DNA from: Pseudomonadota bacterium | GTDB lineage: Bacteria > Pseudomonadota > Gammaproteobacteria > Burkholderiales > Burkholderiaceae_C | Length of the DNA stretch: 64,000 nt | Assembly: GCA_963205115.1 (NCBI GenBank) | Contig: CAUJHV010000029.1 | Span: forward strand, 62,001-126,000 | Direction: 5' to 3' | Shown: piece by piece, positions 8,207-16,191 of the stretch | Layout: each line of letters begins with the position of its first letter | How positions within the stretch are numbered: the stretch's first letter is position 1 | Notes under the pieces: generated by a model | Told to the model about the DNA's origin: nothing | The model's database searches: none | What the model saw: only the letters and a program-made list of their open reading frames with translations | Position numbers and translations under genes: made by a program

Positions 8207-8947
8207 TCAATTTCCTTCGTCGGTGCGGGCCAGCCGCTGGGAGAACAATTCGAAGCCCATGGCCTGCTTCCACAAGGGCAGCAGCAGGCTGCGGGTTTCG
8301 ATGAACCGGTCGGCCACGCTGCGGGCGTGGCTCAGCGCCATCTCGTACTGGCCGCGTGTCAGCTGGGTCGCCGTGGCCATGGCCTGCAGGTTGGCGATGC
8401 GGCGCGACAGCCGCGCCTGGTCCTCACGGCTGAGGCCCACTTCCGAGCACGCCGATTGCAGCTCGCCCATCAGCAGCTGCCCGGCCGCTACCTCGGCGTC
8501 CAGGTGCGCGATGTGGCCGGCCATCGCCTGGTCTTCGGCCTTGAGCGCCCGTGCCTGGGCGCGCAGCGCGGCCAGGCCCTGGTCGCCCCGGCGTGCCAGG
8601 TCTTCGATGCGCGACTGCAGGTCGTGGAAGAACACCTCGCGTTCGAGCCGCTCGCCGGTGAACCACTGCCACCAGCCCAGGCGTTTGCTGGATGCGCCCA
8701 GCGCGGTCATCAAGGGCAGCAGCGCCTGGTTCACGGCCAGGAGATCGCTGGAATCATCGGCCGCGCGCTGCATCAGCGGCAGCGAGGTCGACAAGGCCTC
8801 GCCGCCCGTCTGCCCAAGGGCATCGACCAGGCCCGGGCCCAGCGCCAGCAAGGCGCGTGCACGTGCCATCGCGGCATCCACGGGCCGGGCCGCCGTCGCC
8901 GTGCCGCCGGGCATGACGGTCACATCGTCGGAATCGTTGGGCATCAT
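8207..8947 (-). CDS. Unnamed coiled-coil protein upstream of telA
   Basis: 246 residues, not recognised. It starts MMPNDSDDVTVMPGG and is rich in Ala, Leu, Gln and Arg with long stretches of predicted helix; residues about 95-200 (from VFFHDLQSRIEDLARRGDQG onward) look like coiled coil, with no signal peptide or membrane span. The start ATG at 8947 overlaps the stop of the previous gene (ATGA) and its own stop directly precedes the telA start, so translation is likely coupled. TelA genes are often next to XpaC-like partners; this protein may fill that place, but I see no motif that proves it. The frame stays open upstream to 9937, but that part is shadow of the overlapping 419-residue gene. 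Confidence 0.7.
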   Translation of the reverse strand: MMPNDSDDVTVMPGGTATAARPVDAAMARARALLALGPGLVDALGQTGGEALSTSLPLMQRAADDSSDLLAVNQALLPLMTALGASSKRLGWWQWFTGERLEREVFFHDLQSRIEDLARRGDQGLAALRAQARALKAEDQAMAGHIAHLDAEVAAGQLLMGELQSACSEVGLSREDQARLSRRIANLQAMATATQLTRGQYEMALSHARSVADRFIETRSLLLPLWKQAMGFELFSQRLARTDEGN

Positions 8948-10203
8948 GGTTCGAACCTCACCCGCTGGCCCGGCTGCAGCGCCTGGCGCGTGGGGTCGAT
9001 CAGGCGCCGCGTGGGCACCAGCAGTGGCGCCGCGGCCGCGGGGTCGGGCTGGCTGATCTCGCGGTAGACGGCCGCACGGGCGGCGGCGGGCATGGCCTTC
9101 CAGTCCTCGGCGCGGATCGGCAGCCCCATCGGGCCAGGTACCTCGGTGATCACCGGCCAGTCCCCCGCGGACGCGAGCGGGCGCACGGTGACAGGCACGG
9201 CGTAGTCCTTGACCTCGACCCAGACGCGGGGCGGATCGGCATCGCGCACCAGGCTGGCCTGGGGCACCCGCACGCGCCGGGTCGCCAGCGTCGGGTTGTT
9301 CCACTCGATGACCGGCTGATCGGTCCACAGCGGCGTCGCGTTCGTCGCGTGATCCAGCAGGCGCTGGCGGACAAATTCGTCGATGCGGTACGGGTCGAAA
9401 ACGATCGTCAGCCGGCGACCCTCGACACGGTGCAGGCGGCCATCGATATGGGGCGGGCTCTCGGATGCCACGGGCGCGGCGGATCCCGCCGGGCGCGGTT
9501 CCGGCTCGCGCATCAGCACACGCAGCGGCGTGTCGGGGCTCGGCAAGGGCACCTGATCCGTGGAGAGTTCCAGCGTCCACTCCACCGGCACAGGCTGGAA
9601 CAGCACCGCCGACAGCAGCGGGCGCGGCGGGGCCGACATCACGCGGTTCTGCGCGTCGACCAGTTGGCCATCGCCGCGCATCTGCCAGCCGGGCAGATCG
9701 ACCAGGCGTGCGGCAATCACGCCGCCGGGGCCAGGCACGTCCAGCGTGTCGGCCAGCCGGCTGGGCGCCTCCTGCGCGGATGCGGGCATGGTGCTCATGG
9801 CCAGCGCGCGCGTGCCCGCCGTCGGGCCGCGCAGGGTTCGTGGCAGTGGGGCATTGGGGTCGTGAACGACAAAGACGTGCCCGGGCGGCGCTTCGATCCA
9901 CTGCGGCGCCGGCAGCGCGAAGCGCGCGGGCATCCACACGGCCGGTCCGGCCGGACGCAGGGTCTGCGCGGTGACGGTGCAGCTGGCCTCGCGGCAGCGC
10001 GCCGGCTCCTGGTCAGCGGCCAGGCGGTAGGGCGTCAGCGGGCCGCTGCGGGCCGTGGTGCCGGGCGGTTCGGGGTCCAGCAGCGACAGTCGCCCCAGCA
10101 ATTGCCACAGGACCATCACGCTGCCCAGGACGACCAGGCGCGCCGCGCGCGAGTGCAGCAGGCGCGAGCTCTGCCCGCTGGCGTCCGAGAGAAAGCCGCT
10201 CAT
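8944..10203 (-). CDS. Unnamed single-span membrane-anchored protein, first clear gene of TelA operon
   Basis: 419 residues, not recognised. A single hydrophobic span at about residues 22-40 (AARLVVLGSVMVLWQLLG) follows a short basic cytoplasmic start, so most of the protein probably lies outside the cytoplasm. The remainder is Pro-rich and beta-like, with repeated short patterns such as RVRVPQASLV and VWVEVKDYAVPVTVRPL. No enzyme motif is visible. The stop overlaps the start of the coiled-coil gene. Within the operon it would supply the envelope-facing part, with the coiled-coil and TelA proteins on the cytoplasmic side and the multi-span protein in the membrane; this arrangement is inference. 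Confidence 0.7.
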   Translation of the reverse strand: MSGFLSDASGQSSRLLHSRAARLVVLGSVMVLWQLLGRLSLLDPEPPGTTARSGPLTPYRLAADQEPARCREASCTVTAQTLRPAGPAVWMPARFALPAPQWIEAPPGHVFVVHDPNAPLPRTLRGPTAGTRALAMSTMPASAQEAPSRLADTLDVPGPGGVIAARLVDLPGWQMRGDGQLVDAQNRVMSAPPRPLLSAVLFQPVPVEWTLELSTDQVPLPSPDTPLRVLMREPEPRPAGSAAPVASESPPHIDGRLHRVEGRRLTIVFDPYRIDEFVRQRLLDHATNATPLWTDQPVIEWNNPTLATRRVRVPQASLVRDADPPRVWVEVKDYAVPVTVRPLASAGDWPVITEVPGPMGLPIRAEDWKAMPAAARAAVYREISQPDPAAAAPLLVPTRRLIDPTRQALQPGQRVRFEP

Positions 10204-10511
10204 CGGGCGTGCACCCGGCCGGCGAGGCCGGCGATGCGCGGCATGCCTGGTGCGGCACCGGCCCGCGCATCACGGGCCGTGGCGACCCATGCGGCGCGCG
10301 CGGCCCGGGCGGTGGCGTTTGTCGAACCGCATGCGGCTTGGAATGGCATGCGTACAACTTCGGCCTCGGCGCTGGGCGCCTGAGCCGCCCGGCGAGCGGA
10401 ACTGGGCGGTGGTTGCCGCGCTGTTCAGGGGCTGGCGATGTGCCTGGCCGGATCAGCGCCGCGTGCGTGCGCGCAGCGGCGCGTGTCGACGCCCGGACCC
10501 GGGTGGAACCC
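10204..10511. other. 308-bp gap between TelA operon and marR
   Basis: No convincing gene. A 49-codon minus-strand frame (10202-10349) would end with its stop overlapping the ATG of the 419-residue gene, but it is Ala/Arg-rich, has no ribosome site and looks like a chance frame. The gap should hold the promoter of the minus-strand TelA operon; I cannot pick out clear -35/-10 boxes in this GC-rich sequence. Confidence 0.4.
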
Positions 10512-11039
10512 TCAAGCCGCCTGTCCGCCCTCGGCGCCGGCTTCTTCGGCCGCGCTGTCGCTGCCGCCACGCTCCGCGTCGATGCGTTTCATGTTCTCCA
10601 GCATCTTCAGCAGGTAGTGCAAGGCGTGGGTCACGTCGTTGACGGAGAAGTCGGCTAACGCCTGACCGTAGTAGGCATGGATCTTGGGCAGCGCGAGATC
10701 CAGCCAGACGTGCCGGCCGGAGGGCGTCATGGTGACGATGCGCGAGCGCCGGTCCTGGCCGCTGGGCGCCACGGACACGTGCCCGTCGCGCTCCATGCGG
10801 CTGATCACCCCGGAGAGGTTCTGGCGGCTGACCATCAGGTAGCGCGCCAGCTCGCCGATGCCCATGCCGCCTTGCACGGCCGGCCGCGACAGCGCGCCCA
10901 GCACGGCCCACTGCTGCGTGGTGAGACCTTCCTCCTCGATCGCGCGGCTGCCCGTCTTGTGCAACATGTTTGCACATTGGTACAGGCGGAAAAACAACCG
11001 GTTGGCCATGTCGATCTTGGTCGTCTCGCTGGTGTCCAT
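10512..11039 (-). CDS. MarR-family transcriptional regulator
   Basis: 175 residues with a MarR winged-helix core at about 35-140: LTTQQWAVLGALSRP, then the recognition helix region GIGELARYLMVSRQNLSGVI and the wing VSVAPSGQDRRSRIVTMTPSG. It is divergent from the acyl-CoA dehydrogenase and ABC operon at 11302, so it probably represses that operon and itself until a ligand such as a CoA thioester or free acid binds, as for other MarR proteins next to aromatic or alicyclic acid genes. The C-terminal tail is Glu/Ala/Gly-rich and probably disordered. An inverted repeat lies inside the early coding region and shares a 10-bp core with the intergenic region (see the regulatory entries). Confidence 0.9.
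   Translation of the reverse strand: MDTSETTKIDMANRLFFRLYQCANMLHKTGSRAIEEEGLTTQQWAVLGALSRPAVQGGMGIGELARYLMVSRQNLSGVISRMERDGHVSVAPSGQDRRSRIVTMTPSGRHVWLDLALPKIHAYYGQALADFSVNDVTHALHYLLKMLENMKRIDAERGGSDSAAEEAGAEGGQAA
10958..10976. promoter_or_regulatory. Inverted repeat inside marR, candidate MarR operator
   Basis: TGTGCAA-N5-TTGCACA has perfect 7-bp arms in the first third of the marR gene. Its left half contains GCAACATGTT, which recurs exactly at 11107-11116 in the intergenic region. MarR sites are typically 16-20-bp dyads of this kind. The sequence also encodes protein, so chance is possible. Confidence 0.4.
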
Positions 11040-11106
11040 AGGGAAAGTGCGGATGAATTTGGTGTTGGGGCGTATTGCGGGATGCTGCCTGAAACACTAA
11101 TCTTAG

Positions 11107-11120
11107 GCAACATGTTGACG
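11107..11120. promoter_or_regulatory. Palindrome in marR/acyl-CoA dehydrogenase divergent region
   Basis: CAACATGTTG at 11108-11117 is a perfect 10-bp palindrome, overlapping on the plus strand a possible -35 box (TTGACG, 11115-11120) and on the minus strand TTGCCT, which could be the marR -35 with CAGCAT 17 bases further. It lies about 70 bases before marR and 185 before the dehydrogenase start. It is a plausible autoregulatory operator. Confidence 0.4.
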
Positions 11121-11301
11121 CGTTATGGCGGCGGCTACAGAAAGACGGCGCAGCGACGCGCCGATCCCGGGGGACATCATGCAGCGTTTCGATGATCTGA
11201 ATGCGTCGCAGCGCGCTCCCGGGGCGGCGGTGGTGCTGTGCCTGCGGCCTGTCGCCTGTGCTTGACGCAGCCCTATCGACCGCCACGAGAAACCGCCCCG
11301 C

Positions 11302-12453
11302 ATGAACCCCTACCTGGACGACGACCTGCAGGCCCTGGCCGGCCACGTCCGCCGCTTTGCAACCGCGCGCGTGGCCCCGGGTTTCCAGGAGCGCGACCGC
11401 ACGCGGGTGCTCGACCGCGCGCTGATGCGCGAAATGGGTGAAATGGGCTTCATCGCGCCCGAGCTGCCGGAGCGTTTTGGCGGTCAGGGCCTGGGATGCC
11501 TGGCCGCCGGGGTGATCCATGAAGAGGTGGCGCGGGCCGACCTCAGCATCTCCTACATCAACCTGCTGGCCTCGCTGAACGGACAGATCCTGTCCGAACA
11601 CGGCCAGCCGGATGTCGTCCAGCCCTGGCTGGACAAGCTCACGCGCGGCGAAGCCCTGTGCGCCATCGCGCTGACCGAACCGCGCGGCGGCTCGGACGCC
11701 GCCAACCTGCGCCTGCGCGTGGAACGCCAGGGTGAGCACTACGTGATCAACGGCGAAAAGACCTCGATCTCCGCGGCCGACCAGGCGGACATCACGGTGG
11801 TCTTCGGGCGCACCGGCGCGGCGGAAGACGGAGCGCACGGCGTCACCGCGCTGCTGGTGCCCAAGGACACCCCGGGCGTCACCACCAGCCGCTTCGATTG
11901 CCACGGCCAGCGTGCCATCGGGCGCGGCTCCATCTTCTTCGAAAACGCGCGGGTGCCGCTGTCGCACCGCCTGGGCGAAGAGAACAAGGGCTTCGTGCAG
12001 GTGATGCAGGGCTTCGACTTCTCGCGCGCGCTGATCGGCTTGCAGGTGCTGGCCGTGGCGCGCGTGGCGCTGGACGAGACCTGGGCCTACGTCGCGCAGC
12101 GCGAGGCCTTCGGCAAACCGCTGTCGGCGTTCCAGGGTGTGTCGCACCCGCTGGCCGATTTCGACACCCAGGTCGAGGCCGCGCGGCTGCTGTGCCTGCA
12201 GGCCCTGTGGCTCAAGGACAAGGGCCTGCCGCACAGCGCCGAGGCGGCGATGTGCAAGTGGTGGGCGCCCAAGCTGGCCTACGACACCATCCACCAGTGC
12301 CTGCTGATGCACGGCCACGGCGGCTACGACCGCGGGCCGATGGAGCAGCGCCTGCGCGACGTGCTGGGTTTCCAGATCGGCGACGGCACGGCGCAGATCA
12401 TGAAGACGGTCATCGCGCGCACCCGGGCCGGCCGCCGCGCGGTGCCGGCCTGA
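11302..12453 (+). CDS. Acyl-CoA dehydrogenase with Asp at the usual catalytic Glu position
   Basis: FAD-dependent acyl-CoA dehydrogenase family, 383 residues, the usual length. Motifs: ALTEPRGGSDAANL (FAD/substrate contact) near 117-130, NGEKTSISAADQAD near 150, FDFSRALIGLQVLAVAR in the C-terminal helical domain, and LMHGHGGYDR near 335. At the usual catalytic base position (the YEGT motif of medium-chain enzymes) the sequence reads QIGDGTAQIMK, so Asp replaces Glu. It heads the operon that runs into ABC system A and faces a MarR gene. With the downstream ligase and enoyl-CoA hydratase it probably oxidises the CoA ester of the imported acid. A cyclic substrate (cyclohexanecarboxyl-CoA-like) is one hypothesis; the sequence alone does not settle it. 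Confidence 0.88.
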   Translation: MNPYLDDDLQALAGHVRRFATARVAPGFQERDRTRVLDRALMREMGEMGFIAPELPERFGGQGLGCLAAGVIHEEVARADLSISYINLLASLNGQILSEHGQPDVVQPWLDKLTRGEALCAIALTEPRGGSDAANLRLRVERQGEHYVINGEKTSISAADQADITVVFGRTGAAEDGAHGVTALLVPKDTPGVTTSRFDCHGQRAIGRGSIFFENARVPLSHRLGEENKGFVQVMQGFDFSRALIGLQVLAVARVALDETWAYVAQREAFGKPLSAFQGVSHPLADFDTQVEAARLLCLQALWLKDKGLPHSAEAAMCKWWAPKLAYDTIHQCLLMHGHGGYDRGPMEQRLRDVLGFQIGDGTAQIMKTVIARTRAGRRAVPA

Positions 12454-12472
12454 CACCACGGGACATGTGCCG

Positions 12473-13279
12473 ATGAAGCCCGTCGCTGAACCCGCCGCCG
12501 CGCTGCTGAGCGTCGACGGCCTGACGCTCGAATTCAAGGGCGTGCGCGCGCTGCATGGCGTGGGCTTTTCGGTGCGGCCGAGCGAGCTGTTTTCCATCAT
12601 CGGGCCCAACGGCGCGGGCAAGACCTCGCTACTGAACTGCGTGTCCGGCCGCTACCAGCCCACGAAGGGCACGATCGATTTCGACGGCCAGCGCATTTCC
12701 GGTCGCAGCCCGGCCATCCGCGCGCATCTGGGCGTGGCGCGCACCTTCCAGAACCTCGCGCTCTTTGCGCACATGTCGGTCATCGACAACATCAAGGTCG
12801 GCCGCCATCACCTGATGAAGAAGGGCTTCCTGGCCGGCGGCCTGTACTGGCTGGGCGGCGCGCGCCAGGAAGAACTGGAACACCACGCGGCGGTGGAAGA
12901 GGTGATCGACTTCATGGAGATCCAGCACATCCGCAACCGCCCCGCCGGCACGCTGGCCTACGGGCTGCGCAAGCGGGTGGAGCTGGCCCGCGCCGTGGCG
13001 GCTCGCCCGCGCCTGCTGCTGCTGGACGAGCCCATGGCCGGCATGAACCTCGAGGAGAAGGAGGACATGGCGCGCTATGTCCACGACCTCTCGCGCGAGT
13101 GGGGCATGACCATCATCATGATCGAACACGACATGGGCGTGGTGATGGACATGTCGGACCGCGTGATGGTGCTGAATTTCGGCGAGAAGATCGCCGAAGG
13201 TCTGCCGGCCGAGGTCTCCGCCCGCCCGCAGGTGCGCGCGGCCTATCTGGGCGACGAGATGCAGGGGGCCGCCCCATGA
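12473..13279 (+). CDS. ABC system A: LivG-type ATPase
   Basis: Cytoplasmic ATPase of a branched-chain-amino-acid-type importer (HAAT family), about 268 residues. Walker A GPNGAGKTS, the LivG-typical VARTFQNLALF block, a signature-helix region LAYGLRKRVELARAVAA in place of strict LSGGQ, and Walker B LLLLDEPMAGMN are in order; the C-terminal VMDMSDRVMVLNFGEKIAEG is family-typical. I use the ATG at 12473; a GTG at 12467 is in frame. Its stop overlaps the start of the acyl-CoA ligase, so ATPase and ligase are translationally coupled. HAAT importers of this type often carry aromatic or other carboxylic acids rather than amino acids. Confidence 0.92.
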   Translation: MKPVAEPAAALLSVDGLTLEFKGVRALHGVGFSVRPSELFSIIGPNGAGKTSLLNCVSGRYQPTKGTIDFDGQRISGRSPAIRAHLGVARTFQNLALFAHMSVIDNIKVGRHHLMKKGFLAGGLYWLGGARQEELEHHAAVEEVIDFMEIQHIRNRPAGTLAYGLRKRVELARAVAARPRLLLLDEPMAGMNLEEKEDMARYVHDLSREWGMTIIMIEHDMGVVMDMSDRVMVLNFGEKIAEGLPAEVSARPQVRAAYLGDEMQGAAP

Positions 13280-15243
13280 CGCCATCGACCTTGCCCCATC
13301 AGCTGGACGCCAATGCGCGCCAGTGGCCCGATGCCATCGCCGCGCGCGAGAAGGCGCTGGGCCTGTGGCGCACCAGCACCTGGGCGCAGTGCCTGCGCGA
13401 CACGCGCGCGCTGGCGCTGGGTCTGCAGGGGCTGGGCGTGGGCCCGGGTGACGTGGTGGCGCTGCTGGGCCAGAACCGCCCGCAGTGGGTCTTCGGCCAG
13501 ATTGCCGCGCACGCCTGCGGGGCGATGAGCCTGGGCATCTACCGCGATTCGCTGGCCGAGGAAGTGGGCTTCCTGGTGTCCTTTTGCCGCGCCAAGGTGG
13601 TGCTGGTGGAAGACGAGGAGCAGGTCGACAAGCTGCTGGAGCTGGGCGACCGCACGGCCGGCGTGCAGCACATCGTCTATGCCGACCCGCGCGGCATGTG
13701 GAAGCACGAAGGCGAGGGCGGTGACACGCGCCTGCTGCCACTGGCCACGCTGCTGGAGCGCGGCGAGACCACGCTGCGCGACGACCCGCAGGCCTGGGAC
13801 CGCCTGCTGGCCGCGCTGGACCCGCAGGCCGTCGCCATCCTGTGCACGACCTCGGGCACCACCTCGCAGCCCAAGCCGGCGATGCTCAGCGCCGCCGGCT
13901 TCCTGGGCCATGCGGCCGAGATGCTGAAGGTCGACCCGCGGGGCCCGGGCGACGAATATGTCTCCGTGCTGCCGCTGCCCTGGATCGGCGAGCAGGTGGC
14001 GCTGGGCCAGTGGCTGCTTTCGCGCTTCACCTTCAACTTCTGCGAAGAGGTCGAGACCACGCCGGCCGACATGCGCGAGATCGGCCCGACCGCGATGCTC
14101 TGGCCGCCCCGGGCCTGGGAGTCCACCGCCGCGGACGTGCAAGCGCGCATGATGGACGCTTCGCCCCTCAAGCGCGCGATGTATGCCTGGGGCCTGAAGC
14201 TGGGCTACCGCGCGCTGGACGAAGGGCGCAGCTCGCGTCTGTCCCAGTGGCTGGTGGGCCGTGCGCTGCGCGACCGGCTGGGCTTTTCGCGCCTGGCGTC
14301 GGCCACCACGGGCGGCGCGCCGCTGGGGCCGGATGTCTTCCGCTTCTTCCGCGCCATCGGCGTGCCGCTGCGGCAGGTGTACGGCCAGACCGAGCTGTGC
14401 GGCATCTACGTGATGCACCGGCGCGAAGGCACGCCGGACTTCGCGACCGTCGGCAAGCCGCTGGACTACGTGCAGATCCGCATCGAGAACCCCGACCGCA
14501 ACGGCCTGGGCGAAATCGTCGTGCGCCACCCGGGCATGTTCCTGGGCTTCTACGGCAACGACGAAGCCACGCGCGGCGACCTGCGCGACCACGACGGCGT
14601 GCCCTGGCTGCACACCGGCGACGCCGGCATCCTGCGCGAGGACGGCGAGCTCATCGTCGTGGACCGCGTGCGCGACCTGGCGCATCTGGGTGAGGAAGCC
14701 GGCCGTGCCGCCTTCTCACCGCAGTTCGTGGAAAACAAGCTGAAGTTCTCGCCCTACGTGGGTGAGTGCGTGGCGCTGGGCGACGGGCGGGCTTTTGTCA
14801 CCGCGCTGGTGTGCATCCGCTTTTCCATCGTCTCCAAGTGGGCCGAGAAGAACCGGCTGGCTTTCACCACCTATTCCGATCTGTCGGCGCGCCCGGAAGT
14901 GGCCGACCTGCTGCGCCGGGAGATCCAGGCCATCAATGCGCAGCTGCCCGAAGCCCAGCGTGTGCGCCGCTTCTTCCTGCTCTACAAGGAGCTCGATCCC
15001 GACGACGGCGAGCTCACCCGCACGCGCAAGGTGCGACGCAACACCATCAACGAGCGTTACGGTTTCCTGATCGACGCGCTCTACAGCGGCCAGGCCGTCG
15101 TGCCCGTGGACACCACGATCACCCTGGCCGATGGCCGCAAGAGCCGCATCGTGACCACGCTGCGCCTGCAGACACCCGAAGGCCCCGCGGACGGCGCCCT
15201 CGCGCCCGCGGGCCCCGCGCGCACCACCGGAGCTCCCGCATGA
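13276..15243 (+). CDS. AMP-forming acyl-CoA synthetase embedded in ABC system A
   Basis: About 655 residues of the adenylate-forming long-chain acyl-CoA synthetase group. The nucleotide loop TTSGTTSQPK lies near residue 194, YGQTELCGIY near 375, and HTGDAGIL near 445; the region after it (VDRVRDLAHLGEEAG) corresponds to the A8 hinge. It would make the CoA thioester of the imported acid at the expense of ATP. ATG at 13276 overlaps the LivG stop and its own stop overlaps the next permease (ATGA), so it is built into the transporter operon. This suggests uptake coupled to activation. The C-terminus is Ala/Pro-rich. Substrate chain length or ring nature cannot be read from the sequence. Confidence 0.9.
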   Translation: MTPSTLPHQLDANARQWPDAIAAREKALGLWRTSTWAQCLRDTRALALGLQGLGVGPGDVVALLGQNRPQWVFGQIAAHACGAMSLGIYRDSLAEEVGFLVSFCRAKVVLVEDEEQVDKLLELGDRTAGVQHIVYADPRGMWKHEGEGGDTRLLPLATLLERGETTLRDDPQAWDRLLAALDPQAVAILCTTSGTTSQPKPAMLSAAGFLGHAAEMLKVDPRGPGDEYVSVLPLPWIGEQVALGQWLLSRFTFNFCEEVETTPADMREIGPTAMLWPPRAWESTAADVQARMMDASPLKRAMYAWGLKLGYRALDEGRSSRLSQWLVGRALRDRLGFSRLASATTGGAPLGPDVFRFFRAIGVPLRQVYGQTELCGIYVMHRREGTPDFATVGKPLDYVQIRIENPDRNGLGEIVVRHPGMFLGFYGNDEATRGDLRDHDGVPWLHTGDAGILREDGELIVVDRVRDLAHLGEEAGRAAFSPQFVENKLKFSPYVGECVALGDGRAFVTALVCIRFSIVSKWAEKNRLAFTTYSDLSARPEVADLLRREIQAINAQLPEAQRVRRFFLLYKELDPDDGELTRTRKVRRNTINERYGFLIDALYSGQAVVPVDTTITLADGRKSRIVTTLRLQTPEGPADGALAPAGPARTTGAPA

Positions 15244-16133
15244 AGACGCAGCTGCTTGTGCAGTTCCTGATCAACGGGCTGATCATCGGCACGCTCTACG
15301 GCATGGTGGCGATGTGCTTCGTGCTGGTCTTCAAGGCCTCGCGTGCGGTCAATTTTGCGCAGGGTGAGTTCCTGCTGGTGGGCGCCTGGCTGTGCTGGGG
15401 CTTCATGCACCAGCTGCACGTGCCGCTGTGGGCCGGTTTCCTGCTGACAGCCACCGCGATGGCATTGCTGGGCGCGCTGATCCAGGCGGTGGTGATACGC
15501 CCGCTGATCGGCGAGCCGGTGATCTCGGTGATCATGGTGACCATCGGCCTGTCGGTGGTGCTGCGCGGCATCACGCTGTGGATCTTCGGGCCCGAGCCGG
15601 CCAGCTTTCCCGGTGGCTCTGCCGGCGGCACGGTCAACCTGGCCGGGCTGAACATCGAGGCCGTCTACCTGTGGGGCACGGTGGCTGCGCTGGCCGGCAT
15701 GGCGGCCTTTGCCTGGTTCTTCAAATATTCGCGCCTGGGCCTGGCGATGCGCGCCACGGCTTTCAATCAGCAGGTGGCGCAGTCGCTGGGCGTGTCGATC
15801 CAGCGCATCTTCGTGGTGTCCTGGGCGATCTCGGCGCTGGTCTCCGGCGTGGCCGGCGTGGTGGTGGGCGTGGTCAACGGCATCTCGCCGGGCCTGACCA
15901 TCTTCGGCATCAAGGTGTTCCCGGCCGTCATCCTGGGCGGGCTGGATTCCATCGTCGGCGCGGTGGTGGGCGGCATCATCATCGGGCTGCTGGAGAACGT
16001 GGCGCAGTTCGTCGACGGTGAATACCTGCACTGGGGCAACCTGTACGTCGTGGCGCCGTTCTATGCGCTGGTGCTCGTGCTGATGTTCAAGCCCTACGGG
16101 CTGTTTGGCACCAAGGACATCGAAAGAATATGA
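15240..16133 (+). CDS. ABC system A: LivH-type permease
   Basis: 297-residue inner-membrane permease with about eight hydrophobic segments. It begins MKTQLLVQFLINGLIIG and has the LivH-typical first loop ASRAVNFAQGEF, the cytoplasmic coupling segment RLGLAMRATAFNQQVAQSLG near 165-185, and the FPAVILGGLDSIVGAVVGG block near the C-terminus. The start ATG overlaps the ligase stop. It pairs with the LivM-type permease that follows. Confidence 0.93.
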   Translation: MKTQLLVQFLINGLIIGTLYGMVAMCFVLVFKASRAVNFAQGEFLLVGAWLCWGFMHQLHVPLWAGFLLTATAMALLGALIQAVVIRPLIGEPVISVIMVTIGLSVVLRGITLWIFGPEPASFPGGSAGGTVNLAGLNIEAVYLWGTVAALAGMAAFAWFFKYSRLGLAMRATAFNQQVAQSLGVSIQRIFVVSWAISALVSGVAGVVVGVVNGISPGLTIFGIKVFPAVILGGLDSIVGAVVGGIIIGLLENVAQFVDGEYLHWGNLYVVAPFYALVLVLMFKPYGLFGTKDIERI

Positions 16134-16191
16134 GCACGCCGGGCCGCTCCCAAGTGCGAATCCCGCAGCGCGCAGCGCGGAGGGCATACCC

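Noticed and set aside
6872-9067. Long open plus-strand frames opposite the TelA operon
   Set aside because: Antisense to recognisable TelA coding sequence, with low-complexity Ala/Arg/Gln protein; shadow of third-position GC bias.
8948-9937. Upstream extension of the coiled-coil gene
   Set aside because: The open frame continues, but the 419-residue gene on the same strand explains this stretch better, and a start at 8947 overlaps its stop neatly.
10202-10349. Small 49-codon minus-strand frame whose stop overlaps the first TelA-operon gene
   Set aside because: Overlap fits coupling, but there is no ribosome site and the peptide is Ala/Arg-rich; left as part of the gap description.
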